64,000 nt of DNA, from NCBI GenBank assembly GCA_030035585.1, contig CM057462.1:114695234-114759233 (forward strand), read 5' to 3'. This document shows positions 11,359-21,890 of the stretch, piece by piece. The position numbers and the translations under genes are program-made. Under the pieces are notes generated by a model. The model was not told the origin of the DNA and searched no databases. It saw nothing but the letters and a program-made list of their open reading frames with translations. This DNA is from Dugong dugon. Taxonomy: Eukaryota > Chordata > Mammalia > Sirenia > Dugongidae. How positions within the stretch are numbered: position 1 is the first letter of the stretch; the number at the start of each line of letters is the position of its first letter.

Positions 11359-13763
11359 TTATAAGGTTTCACATATTAACAAACTTCAATTGAACAATAT
11401 ATTCATCATCAACTGTCATCCCATTAGGCTCTCTTTGATTTTGAAGAGTAGGATGAGACCATCCTGATGATAACTTCATTTTCTTTTCATCCTGCTCCAG
11501 GGTAATGCTCACATGCACCCTTGTAGCTGCTACGTGTGCTCACCAGCAGAGAGAGGCCATTATCTACCCTCTTGCCCCTCCCAGGCATAAAATCCACCTC
11601 TCTTACAAAACCTCAGTATAGTTTCCTTGTTTTTTTTTTTTTTTTTCTTTTTTTTTTACCATGCCCAATACGCTAGTGTCTCTGTATTCCTATTTGTCCA
11701 CCCACTGGCATTATCAAACCAATCTGATGACCTCAGTGGCCAGGAGAAGAAATGAAAAGATCGCACCAAGGCATTGGGTAGGTTACCATCCTGTGGGAGG
11801 CCTGTGACATTTCTTTGCCATTGTCAGGGTCTCCATGCTGTGGTAAGTCCCTCCTTTGTGATTTTCTTTAGTAGGTTTTCAAAGATTCACCCAGTAGACT
11901 GAAATTGTTCTTGCTCAATAGACACTGATTATGAACACTGATTCTGAGAGGCTAATAGAAGAGAGAGACCCTCTGCTGGGAAAGCGACGTCCTGCTGGGG
12001 GATGGCCTGTTGGCTGCTATGACATCTGATCATTTTCCTTTTCTTCTTTGATTCACAGAGGCAAATCCCAAGACTAGTAAAGCTGCTTTTAAATTTCTGT
12101 CCATGGGACCTTTATCAGTTGTTTCACCTTTGCCAGTTTTACATCTGTCAGAGGTAACGTTTCTCTCTCCAGTTTTCCATTAGTTCTTCATATGTCTTTA
12201 GTTCCTTTTCCTTTAATCTTTCTATTTGTAACAAGGAAAATATCAGATGTTAAATATTTACATTCTCTTAGTTCCACGTAGTTTAAGGAGAATGAGTCTA
12301 CAAGAAGGTTCAATGTTTTGCTGAATAAACGGATGAGAATCCATGTGGGAAAAGTCAAACTATGATCTAGGGAAAAAGGAGAGGTAGGCAAATGTGGGAG
12401 GAGCTCAAGGGCACAGGAAGACAGTGAGAGAGAGGTGACTGGAGAAGGAGAAATATAGGGAGATGATGAGAGTAGGTTTATGGTGGGAGAGATAGAAGGG
12501 ACATTTGGGCAGCAACCAAAGGGAGATAAACTGAGGAAAATAGAAATGGTTCAGGGAGATGTTTAGAAAACCTTGCATTTGATTTAGAATAGATATCTTT
12601 ACTCCATTCTTCTAAGAAAACCTCAATTAAATTTTTAAGTTGCTCCTTAATACTTTGGAGTCAGGTAAGTGTCTGTCTTGAAGAGCATATTCAGTCTTTC
12701 CTCAGTTACATTTGGGTGTAAGTTTTCGTGGGAAAAAATGTATGATTTAACATAGGAAAAGGAGTCATGCAAATTGAATGAAGGATACAAAAGATTGATT
12801 TTCATGTTATTGACAGTTAATTCTTTCTTGTTTTACTTTTCGAGGTCTCAAGAAGTTACTTGTTCTTAGAATACGTACAAGTTTTAGATTGAAAAATCTG
12901 TTACCAACCAGCAAACAAAAAAAATCTAGCATTGCAAGTGCTACCTACACTAGCCAAATAATTGCAAGCTTCATGGCTCTGAGGCAAGGTCATATCCTTG
13001 GTACACACACGAATGTTGGGACATTGGAGCTGTGAAATATTAGTCTCATAGAAGCCAAAGTGTGTGACCTATGAATATCTATTATTGTTGATAAGGAACT
13101 GCAATTTTACAATTCATGTGACAATTCTATAAATGGAAAAATACTGCAGAAATAATTCCAGTAGTGCAATGAACACATTGGATTTTGGAAAGAGCTGGCT
13201 AGAGGAGAAGAATGTTTGGCTTCAATTTGATTTTTTATTGGTTTACTATTTTTTATATAGATAGCTAATGTGAAACACTCCTCTCCCACCCACATACACT
13301 CATAATTTTGGTAAAATAGTTTATTTAAAATATTTAAACTATAGATGTTAAATTTTGAATTAATATTTAACCTTGAACTTGAGTCCCTAGCCAATCAGTG
13401 ATGTTGAAGTATATGAAATCCACCATTTCTTTGGTCATTTTTGGCAAATATTGATGCAAAATATTTCTAGACTATATTTGCTAATTTATTTCCATTGTAG
13501 ACTATCTTATTAAGATCGAGTGGTTTAAGGTAAGTCCTAATTGTTCCTAATATTTTGATATTTGCCTTGATTGGAATTCCAACTGTTGAGAGTTATTTCT
13601 CCATATAGCACTATTAAAATCAATAATTTTCTTTCACATGAACTCAGTGTCAGAGTGACTCTCTATGTTACTTTGTTTTTAATCCTCTCACATTTTCTTC
13701 CAGCATTTATAGCCAGCTTTGCACTGGTGGCAGCCAACAGCAGCATATGCTGTTATATTGGTC
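11359..13763. other. Unassigned 2.4 kb sequence
   Basis: No exon, RNA gene or repeat family was recognised. It includes a near-continuous T run at about 11631-11658. Short open frames such as 12188-12391 and 13107-13394 (minus) have no domain signature. Confidence 0.5.
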
Positions 13764-13767
13764 ACTA

Positions 13768-13922
13768 AAAGAAACCGTTGTCGAGTCAATTCCAGCTCAT
13801 AGCAATCCTACAGCTCAGAATAGAACCGCCCCATAGGGTTTCCAAGGAGCTGCTGATGGATTCGAACTGTCAACCTTTTGGTTAGCAGCCAAGCTCTTAA
13901 CCACTGTGCCGTCAGGGCTCCA
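13768..13922 (-). mobile_element. AfroSINE, short subfamily
   Basis: Minus-strand copy with tail 'gtcgagtcaattccagctca', 'gccccatagggtttccaagg', box-B-like 'gattcgaactgtcaacc' (reverse) and head 'ccactgtgccgtcagggctc'. Only a weak 'actaaa' repeat is visible at the flanks. Confidence 0.93.
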
Positions 13923-14084
13923 CCCATAACTAAATGATGATTCAGTGAACTGGATGTAAGATCCCGAGTCATCTAGATAAAAAGGAAAACAATTACATCA
14001 TGTGAATTGCTTAAATATATTAGAATTATATTTAGATGCACTGAAGGAAAGCATATTTTATTTTTCCAGGTCTGAAAGTTGTTG

Positions 14085-14262
14085 GCATTTAGGCTCTGCC
14101 TCCTCAGCTCACTAAATAACCTTGTCAAAGTCATTTAACCTTCTAGTGTTTGTTTTCTCATCTGTAAAATGAGGGTAATTATCCTTACCTATCTCGTAGG
14201 GATGGCTTTCAGATTAACTAATTAATGATTAGAAAGTGCTACAAAAATGCTCAGGATTATTA
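14085..14262 (+). repeat. MIR
   Basis: The order 'aaccttgtcaaagtcattta', 'ttctcatctgtaaaatgagg' and a degenerate 'gctacaaaaatgctcagg' end is the MIR core and 3' part in plus orientation. Confidence 0.85.
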
Positions 14263-14984
14263 AGAAAAACCTAAGTATTCTCAGTGCCTTTGGGTAAAAG
14301 TGCTACTTAGCAGAAATGACTCCCAACAAGTGTTTGATAGCCTGATAAGCTGCCAGCTCCTTCCCTAAGAAAAGATGACTCGCTCTGGGACCTTGCCCTT
14401 CATTGCTGTTTTGTTAGCTGAAGAGCACAAAGGCTGCCTACCTGACAGAGAACACTGGGATCAATGATACATTTCCTGACACATTTGAAGAGCTGACAAG
14501 TGATAGCAAGATATGGCACTTCAACCTGAAGAAACCATATCTAACTGTCGACTGAAAATGCAGAACTCCCTATGGGATGTAGTTATTATAACTGCAGTTT
14601 GTAATATATCCTTATGAAAAATGAAAATCAACGAATTCAGATGAGGAATTTCTTCACCGATTGAGAAATATTTGTTTATTCCTTTAGATTTTTTTCTTTT
14701 GCTTGGCAGACTTACGGTCTCTGACAGACTCTTGGGCAATAGATAGAGGGTTTCTATATTTTTACACATGGCATTTGCAGCACAATGGGGCTAATTGTCC
14801 CTTTCATATCTTTCTGGGCATTGAATCTCTTGGCAGTAGATAGAAAGTAACATCTCTCAGGACTTGAGCTTTTTTCTTGATCTAAGAATGTTTCTGGATT
14901 CTGTACAGTCTTTTCTTCCCCCATTTCCATTGTTCTGGTTGGTGTTAGCATTCTCTCTCCCTAGTTCATATGAGAAGCCACTAA
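14263..14984. other. Unassigned sequence
   Basis: No recognised repeat or gene. Minus-strand open frames 14521-14769 and 14754-14951 look random. Confidence 0.45.
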
Positions 14985-15775
14985 TTGCTCTTCCTGTCTC
15001 CAGTCCCTTCTCTATGTGGTCATCCAAATTGTCTTCCTAAAACACAAAACTTATTTTTTCACCCCTTTATTTAAAGAGTTTCAGTGGCTTCCCTTAGCTT
15101 TTGGGTTAAAGGCCAAGCTTCTAGAATGGCAGTCAATATCTCACATACAAGTCACAATTTACCTTTCAGCGTCATTGCCTACAACTCTAGAATTACTGAT
15201 CCAGAACCTTCTCTCTGTGAGCACAGCTCTATACAACTAACGGTATTTACTTTCTTGGGAATGTTCTTTTCTCATGAGTTAAGTGCTGTTAGTACGTGAA
15301 GAATTTGTTCTAATGTCAGCTTTTCTGTGAAACCTTGTCAAATCCCCTTTTCTTGTGAACTCCATTGTACTTTTTCAGGAGAAAGATCACTAGACCTCAA
15401 TCCAGTTCTTCTGTCTCTCCTTAAAGTATGTGGTGTTGAGCACCTTCCCTGAGCGTCAGCTTCCTGTTATATTAATGAATGGTGTCAGGGACAACTTACC
15501 TACTTAATAGGCCTGTTATCAGGATTAAATGAAATGAGATAATGCATGTAAAAATGCTTTGCAACACATTAAATGCCACACAGATGTAAGTTTTTATTAT
15601 AATACTTATCACTTTGTATTACAGTGAGCTGCATAAGTGTCTGCTTCCCTGATGGATTATACACAGTCACACTGAGAAAGGAAATTCTTTTATAATTAAG
15701 CTGTTTATTCCTCAGTATCTACAAGCATGCCTGGGGTATAGTAACTGTTCATTAAATATTGGTTGAATGCATGAG
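14985..15775 (+). repeat. L2 LINE 3' region interrupted by a MIR
   Basis: The L2 signature 'agagtttcagtggcttccct' with surrounding 'cctaaaacacaaaactta' and 'cttgtcaaatccccttttc' lies in plus orientation. It resumes after the MIR and ends with 'ctggggtatagtaactgttc' and 'ttggttgaatgcatgag', the L2 terminus. The coding region is degenerate. Confidence 0.75.
15375..15605 (+). repeat. MIR inside L2
   Basis: The MIR order is visible: 'gatcactagacctcaatcc', 'gagcgtcagcttcctgtt', 'ggattaaatgaaatgagata', 'gcatgtaaaaatgctttgc'. The L2 tract appears to continue on both sides. Confidence 0.75.
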
Positions 15776-17031
15776 AAAAAGCAACCAAGCAAGCAGTGGG
15801 ATAAATATTCTTTGCTTATTTCCAGTTTTTTTCTTCATATATATCCATTTACCAAATACAGTGTGCAGCCACTATCTGTTAAAAAGGAACATCTGACATG
15901 TCTTTAAATGATGTACACTTTAACTTGCTAGACATCCATAATAAAGAATAGATTTAAAAAAAAAAATTCCACATTGTATACCTCTTGGGATGGTTAGGAA
16001 AAACATTTTTTTGTAACGTCCTTGTTTGTGAGATATAATTAACTTATAAAAATTACTCTATCAAAAAAACTGCTCACATTGCTAGACAAATAAATATTCA
16101 CTCATCATCAAAAATAATCAACTGAACAAGTCTTAACAACACAGTGAATAATAAGATTGTCTTATGAGAATTGTTGATCTTGTTCCAATTTCTAGCAAGC
16201 ATAAAAAAAGTTCTCTTGGCAACTATGCCTTTCAAATTAGCAGAGAGGCAAAGGGAGAAAATGACACCAAAATAGAAACTTTCCCTTTTCTCTAGGCTCA
16301 ATTTCCAAGCTTAAACTCAGAATCACGGAATAAAACGTTTCAGTTTTTAGGTAATAGCAAATAGGAAAACAGCCGGAAAACTCCACGTGTATAATGGAGT
16401 GCTAACGTTTTCACTGGTTCGAGTTTCTTTACTTGCAGTATTAAACATTTGTTTAGTGTCAACAAATATGATTTATAATTTTAATACTATTTTGCACAAA
16501 CGTTCAAGCCATCTTTTAGTTAATGGCAACTTTTAATTCAATATAGCATAGGATTGACATAAAAATGTTTAGAAAGTAGGTTTGGCTGAAGGGAGAAAGT
16601 TACTTGCAAATGCATGTCTTAAAACTTAAAGAAGTATATTTCACATACTCCAAAATGCTACTGAGTTCACCATTTGTAGGGCTACTGACAAAGCATTTTT
16701 TTTTTTTTAATGGCAGAGTAATTTAAACTTTTCATTAAAAGCCTTTTCAATCTCAACTGAATGAAGCCAGCTGTTCTTTTCACTTCTTCTTCTATAGCAG
16801 CACATCATAAACATTTAGACCAGAGCTCAGATGACACCAAAACTGCTTATCCATAACTGCCTCCTTCCCAGAAGTCTGACGGAGGATAGGAGCTGGCAAA
16901 AGATAGGAAAAGATATCTCAATCAGGGCCTTGCCAACTGCTTGATCTAGAGGAGTTAACCACCTGTGAGTAACAAGGCAATACTGTTCTGAAAGCAATGT
17001 TTACTTGGTGGAGGAAAAAAAAAAAAGTCCC
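15776..17031. other. Unassigned sequence
   Basis: AT-rich sequence with short homopolymer A and T runs (about 15956-15966, 16699-16708, 17016-17027). No gene or known repeat recognised. Confidence 0.45.
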
Positions 17032-17044
17032 TGTGGAGCAATTG

Positions 17045-17250
17045 GATTCCCTGGGTACTGCGAACAGTTAACATGCTCGGCTGCTGACCAAAAGGTTAGA
17101 GGTTCAAGTCCACCCAGAGGCATATCAGGGTAAAGCCCTGGTGATCTACTTCTAAAAAATCAGACATTGGAAACCCTGTGGTTCACAGTTCTCTTTGACA
17201 CACATAAGGTTGCCAAGAGTCGAAAACTGACTCAATGGCAATTGGTTACT
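17045..17250 (+). mobile_element. AfroSINE, 'cacccagagg' subfamily
   Basis: Head 'attccctgggtactgcgaac', box-B-like 'aggttcaagtccacc', then 'gtgatctacttctaaaaaat' and an RTE-like tail. A perfect 13-bp duplication 'tgtggagcaattg' (17032-17044 and 17251-17263) flanks it. Confidence 0.95.
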
Positions 17251-17263
17251 TGTGGAGCAATTG

Positions 17264-17685
17264 CTCTAGGATGCTTGTCCTTCCAGGACCTCTGGGAGTA
17301 CCAGAAACTCCACCTAGAATCCACAGTTACAAACTTAACTGTAAATGCCATTTGCTATTTGTTTTTATTTCTTCTCGTCTTTTTGGCTTCTTTTCCTTCT
17401 CTGCCTTCTCTTCATCTGCTGGTCCCTTCAAATGAAAATTCACCTTGAGAATCTGCTACTGGCCCCTTTGTCTGTGAATACTCTTCCCTTTAGTATATTC
17501 ATTCATTGTAAGGCCTCAACTATGATCCTTAAGAATGTGACTCCAAAATTTTTCAATCACCAATCCTGCTTTATCTTCCTGGCTTAAGCCTTGTGTAACT
17601 CACAGTTTTTTGGATCTTTCTTCAGTACCTCCTCTGCTCTAACCCATTTAGCACCCTGCTGCTTGATATAATCAACCAGAAGAAC
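17264..17685. other. Unassigned sequence
   Basis: Pyrimidine-rich sequence with overlapping short open frames but no domain. Nothing assignable. Confidence 0.45.
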
Positions 17686-17867
17686 TTCCAGATAATATCA
17701 CTTCCCTGCTCACAACTTCAGTTTCATTATTGCTTAGAGAAGAGAACCTAAACTCTCTTAAGAGGGAATACAGAATGCTGCATGATTTGTCTTCTGCTAT
17801 TTTCTTCCAATCTTATTTTTATGTATCCTATGTTGTCTTTTATACATTCTCCACCCTAGGGAAGCAC
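17686..17867 (+). repeat. L2 LINE fragment
   Basis: 'cacttccctgctcacaactt', 'gaacctaaactctctt' and 'atgctgcatgatttg' follow the L2 order (cacccctgcttaaa, aaatccaaactcc, ctgcatgatctgg). It is strongly diverged. Confidence 0.6.
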
Positions 17868-17966
17868 TGTCCAGTAGAAATATAATATGAGCCAGGTATG
17901 TAATTTTAAATTATCTAATAGAAATCTTAAAAAAGTAAAAAGAAACAGATGAAAATATTTTAACAA
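17868..17966 (+). mobile_element. hAT-type DNA transposon end
   Basis: 'agcactgtccagtagaaata', 'taattttaaattatctaata' and 'aaaaagtaaaaagaaacag' match the end of a common non-autonomous hAT-Charlie element. It is cut off by the RTE that follows. Confidence 0.65.
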
Positions 17967-18779
17967 TATTCTGCTATGTCTGACTCATAGCGACCTTATG
18001 TACAAGAGGACAAAACACTGCCCGATCCTGTGCCATCCTCACAATCGTTGTTATGCTTGAATCCATTGTTGCAGCCACTGTGTCAATCCATTTCATTGAG
18101 GATCTTCCTGTTTTTCACTGACCTTCTGTTTTACCAAGCATGATGTCCTTCAGCAGAGACTGGTCCCTCCTGATAACAGGTCCAAAGTATGCGAAAAGAA
18201 GCCTTGCCATCCTCGCTTCTAATGAGCATTCTGGCTGTACTTCTTTCAAGACAGATTTGCTTATTCTTCTGGCAGTCCATGGTGTATTCAATATTCTTCC
18301 CCAACACTCTAATTCAAAAACATCAATTCTTCTTCAATTTTTCTTATTCATTTTGTCCAGTTTTTGTGTGTGTATGAGACAATTGAAAATATCATGGCTT
18401 GGGTCAGATGCACCTTGGTCCTCAAAGTGACATCTTTGCTTTTTAACATTTGAAAGAGGTCTTTTATAGCAGGTATGCCTAATGCAATATGCCCTTTGAT
18501 TTCCTGACTGCTGCTTCCATGAGTGTTGATTGTGGATCCAAAGAAAATGAAATCCTTGACAACTTCAATCTTTTCTCCATTTATCATTATGTTGCTTACC
18601 GGTCCAGTTGTAAGGATTTTTATTTTCTTTATGTTGAGGTGTAATCCATACTGAAGATTGTGGTCTTTGATCTTCATCAGTAAGTGCTTCAAGTCTTCTT
18701 CACTTCCGGCAAGCAAGGTTGTGTCATCTGCATAACACAGGTTGTTAATGAGTCTTTCTCCAATCCTGATGCCGTAGTC
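17967..18779 (-). mobile_element. RTE LINE 3' region
   Basis: Minus-strand RTE from RT motif C to near its 3' end. The minus frame 18348-18716 reads SEEDLKHLLMKIKDHNLQYG. Just upstream, in another frame, lies an intact YADD box (about 18719-18733). The terminal CAA tail is missing on the left and the element ends abruptly on the right where a MaLR-like LTR begins. Confidence 0.9.
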
Positions 18780-18796
18780 AATATGAAAATGGTTCT

Positions 18797-19367
18797 TGAG
18801 ATATTATCGTAGCTGGCCTCCCATATGACCACCAATGTTCCCTGCCAACAATCACAACCTTGTGTAGGCCCCTCCCACACAGTGTCAGGATTGGTCTGTG
18901 TGACAAATAGAGTAGGGGAGTAGGAAAAGTATGTTACTTCTGAGGCTAGCTTATAAAAGATCTGCCGCTTCTGTGTTGTTCTCTCTTGGATCATTCATTC
19001 TGGGGGAAGCCAGGTGCCCTGTAGAGAGGGCACTCAGGCAGGCTTGCAGAGGGGCCTACTGAGAGAGAAACTTAGACTTTTTGTCAGCAACCAGCAAGGA
19101 ATTGAGATCTCCTGCCAATAGCCACATAAGTTATCCACCACAGAAACAGATTGTCCAGTTATAGTCAAGAGTTAGATGACAACAACCCCAGTCAACAGCT
19201 TGACGGCAAACTCATAAGAGACTCTGAGCCCCAATAACCCATTTAATCCACACCCATATTCCTAACCCTTAGAGACTGTGTAAGATTTAAAAAAAAAAAA
19301 AAAGTGTGCTATTTTAAGATCCTCAATTTTGGGATAACTTGTTATGCAACACATTTAAACTAATACA
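18797..19367 (+). mobile_element. LTR of a MaLR/ERVL-like endogenous retrovirus
   Basis: The segment begins TG and ends CA. It has a TATA-like 'ttataaaaga' at 18951-18960 and a degenerate polyadenylation region with an A run at about 19290-19304. Blocks such as 'aatcacaaccttgtgtaggc' and 'gagactctgagcccc' resemble mammalian MaLR-like LTRs. Family assignment is from memory and tentative. It is non-coding. Confidence 0.55.
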
Positions 19368-20980
19368 GATTGGGTACTCGGAAGTGGGGTGCTGTTCTAA
19401 CAAAAACCTAAAATGTAGGAGTGGCTTTGGAATCAAGCAGTAGGTAAAGCTGGAAGATCTTTAAGGATAGTGTTACTGAAAGCTTAAAGAACCTTCTAAA
19501 GCTGTGGAAACATGACATTCTTTGAGGAGCTGTGAATGAAGTCTTAAAGAAAATTGAGGAGCATCTTATTGACAACTGGAGTAAAGGGAATCTGTATGAT
19601 GTAATAGTAGACAGTTTAGCAACATTGTTACTTACAATAATGTGGAAAGTAGAAAATGTGCCCAATGAACTGGGTGATCTAGCTAAGGAGATTTTCAGAT
19701 AAAGTAGTGAAGATGCCAACTGGTTTCTTCTTACTGCTTAAAGTAAAATTTAAGAGGAGAAAAATAAACTAAGTGAATGAGTATTAAACAGGAAAGAGTC
19801 AAAACTTAGTGGTTTTGATGATTCTCAGCCTCTCCAGATGGCGTACAATGTTAAAATTAAGAAATATCTTAAAAACAAAGATCAAATCCAGGGTACTGCC
19901 AGAAAAACGTGGTTTAAAGATGAAATGTGGGGGGTACTATAAAATCTTCTGTGAAGGCCTCAGAAAGATCACAGGTAGTGCCTCAGAGTGCACTGCAGTT
20001 CAGTGAAACAAAAGCTCTGCTAAAGGTTTGACAATGTGCCTCACAGACCCCCTTATTTAAACAATAGAGCTTCTAAACACTTCAGAGTATTGTCCTTCAG
20101 TCGTCTCAGAGAAGCCCAAGGTAGAGAAGGACTTGTTTCAAAGAGAATTGCTAGTGTGACTTTTGTCTAATAGAGTGAATTCTAATAGGAATCACAAGTG
20201 ATCCCCAAAGTTTTAAAGATAATGATATTCACAGAAACACTGCCAGCTTAGATGGAAAAAAATGGAGATAGCACAAAATGAAAAGAGACCTTTCAACCCC
20301 CAGAATTCTAGAGGCAGGAAGGAGGCTGATAAAACTATACAGCTGGAAAGACAAACTACTTTATTGGAAAAGGAAGGATGAGTCAGAGGTAGAACCAAGA
20401 ACCAGGAGAGTAAAGCTGAGAGCCATGGAGAATTCTTTCTTGGAAGCAATGGGACTGAATCAAGGGACTTCCAACATTTTCCCACTCAATTTCAGAATGG
20501 TTATGGTCTAGTAATTCCTTTGGAGTCCTATGGTGGAGCAAACAGTTAACATGCCCACCTGCCAACACCCAGAGATGTTTTGGAAGAAAGGTCTGGCAAT
20601 CTACTTTCAAAAAATCAACCATTGAAAATCTTATGGTGCACAGTCCTATTCTGGCACACACAGGAGGCTCCACAAGTCAGTCAACTCAATGGCAACTGGT
20701 TTCAGTGATTCCTTTATGCCTCTTATTAATAAGTTCCTGTTTTTAAACAAGAGTGTTGTATGTGTGTGGCGCAGGTAGTCGAGGGGTGGGGGCATATAAT
20801 TTGCTTCTTTAGCTCACAGTTACTTAGATGAGGAGGGACTGTACTTGAGGAGGTATACTTAAGGAACTACATCCAAAGAGGCTTATCAGCACCTACACCT
20901 GATCTAGAGGACACTATTCTAGACTTCACTCTGATACTGTGATGGAATGAGACTTTTGGAGGCCTTGGGAGAAAGTGAAT
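19368..20980 (+). mobile_element. MaLR-like internal region, non-coding
   Basis: The LTR runs directly into 'gggtactcggaagtggggtg' and 'gagtggctttggaatcaagc', the expected start of a MaLR internal region. Further on, 'gcaatgggactgaatcaagg' and 'gagacttttggaggccttgg' are in the right order for its distal part. No viral gene can be read, only broken frames. No 3' LTR is seen; the tract ends near an hAT fragment. An AfroSINE (20522-20703) interrupts it. Confidence 0.5.
20522..20703 (+). mobile_element. AfroSINE, diverged
   Basis: Head 'ggagtcctatggtggagcaa', 'gaagaaaggtctggcaatct', 'actttcaaaaaatcaaccat' and tail 'ctcaatggcaactgg'. It is flanked by 'agtaattccttt' (20510-20521) and 'agtgattccttt' (20704-20715), a 12-bp duplication with one mismatch. 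Part of the tRNA-like head, including box B, is deleted. Confidence 0.92.
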
Positions 20981-21088
20981 AAGTCACTAGTCATATTTAG
21001 CTATTGAACACTTGAAATGAAATTAGTACAAATTGAGATGCACTGCAAATATAATATATACACTAGACTTAATAGACCTAGCATAAAC
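20981..21088 (-). mobile_element. hAT-type DNA transposon fragment
   Basis: 'tatttagctattgaacactt', 'gaaatgaaattagtac' and 'attgagatgcactgcaaat' are the reverse of the right part of the same common hAT-Charlie type element seen at 17868. Confidence 0.6.
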
Positions 21089-21093
21089 AAAAG

Positions 21094-21290
21094 TAGCCCT
21101 GGTAGTGCAAGAGTTAAGCACTCGGCTGCAAACCAAAAGGTTGGTGGTTCGAACCCACCCAAGGGCTCCATGGGAGAAAGATGTGGTGATCTGCTCCCAT
21201 AAAAATTGCAGTCTAGGAAACCCTATGGGGCAGTTCTCTGTCACATGGGCTCACTATGATTCAAAATCAACTCGACAGCACGTAATAACA
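21094..21290 (+). mobile_element. AfroSINE with intact box B
   Basis: Head 'agccctggtagtgcaagag' and a perfect polymerase III box B 'ggttcgaaccc' at 21146-21156. Next come 'gaaagatgtggtgatctgct' and an RTE-like tail 'aactcgacagcacgtaataa' followed by CAA repeats. A weak 'aacaaaa' duplication is possible. Confidence 0.95.
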
Positions 21291-21318
21291 ACAAAAAGAG
21301 CATGAAACAAGAACGACA

Positions 21319-21890
21319 ATTGTATTAGTAATCTATTGCTGCCTAACAAATTATCCTAAACATGTAGTAGTTTAAAACAACAAATATGCCTTACCTCATA
21401 TTTTCTGTGAGTCAGGAAATTGAGAGTAATTCTGGCTCAGGGTTTCTCATGAGGGTGCAATAAAGATGTCAGCCAGGACAGTAGACATCTGAAGATAGCC
21501 CTGAGTGTTGCTGGAGGATGTGCTTCCCAGCTCACTTAAATCTCTTTTGGCAGGAGGTCTCAGTTCCTCTCTGGCTGTTGGTCAGAGGCCTAAGTTCCTT
21601 GCCAAGTCAACATCTCCATAGTTAAAGAGTCCTCATGACATGGCAATTGGTTTCCCTCAGAACAAGTGATCCAAGAGAGACAAAGCGAGTAGGATGCTCC
21701 AGTGGGTTTTATAAGTCTGTGAAATCAAGCACCATCACGTCCACTTTATTCTATACATTAGACATTAGTCACTAAACCCAGCCCATGCTCAAGGAAAGAG
21801 GAATCTAACTCAACCTCTTGAAAGGAGGACTATCAAATAATTGTGGACCTATGTTACTTACACATAGTCCACCCTCTGGCCATAAATTAT
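21319..21890 (+). mobile_element. MLT1-like LTR (MaLR)
   Basis: It starts 'tgtattagtaatctattgct' followed by 'gcctaacaaattatcctaaa', 'tagtttaaaacaacaaatat' and 'tctggctcagggtttctcat', which is the MLT1 LTR order. The right boundary is approximate. No internal retroviral sequence follows, so it is a solo or truncated LTR. Confidence 0.75.
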
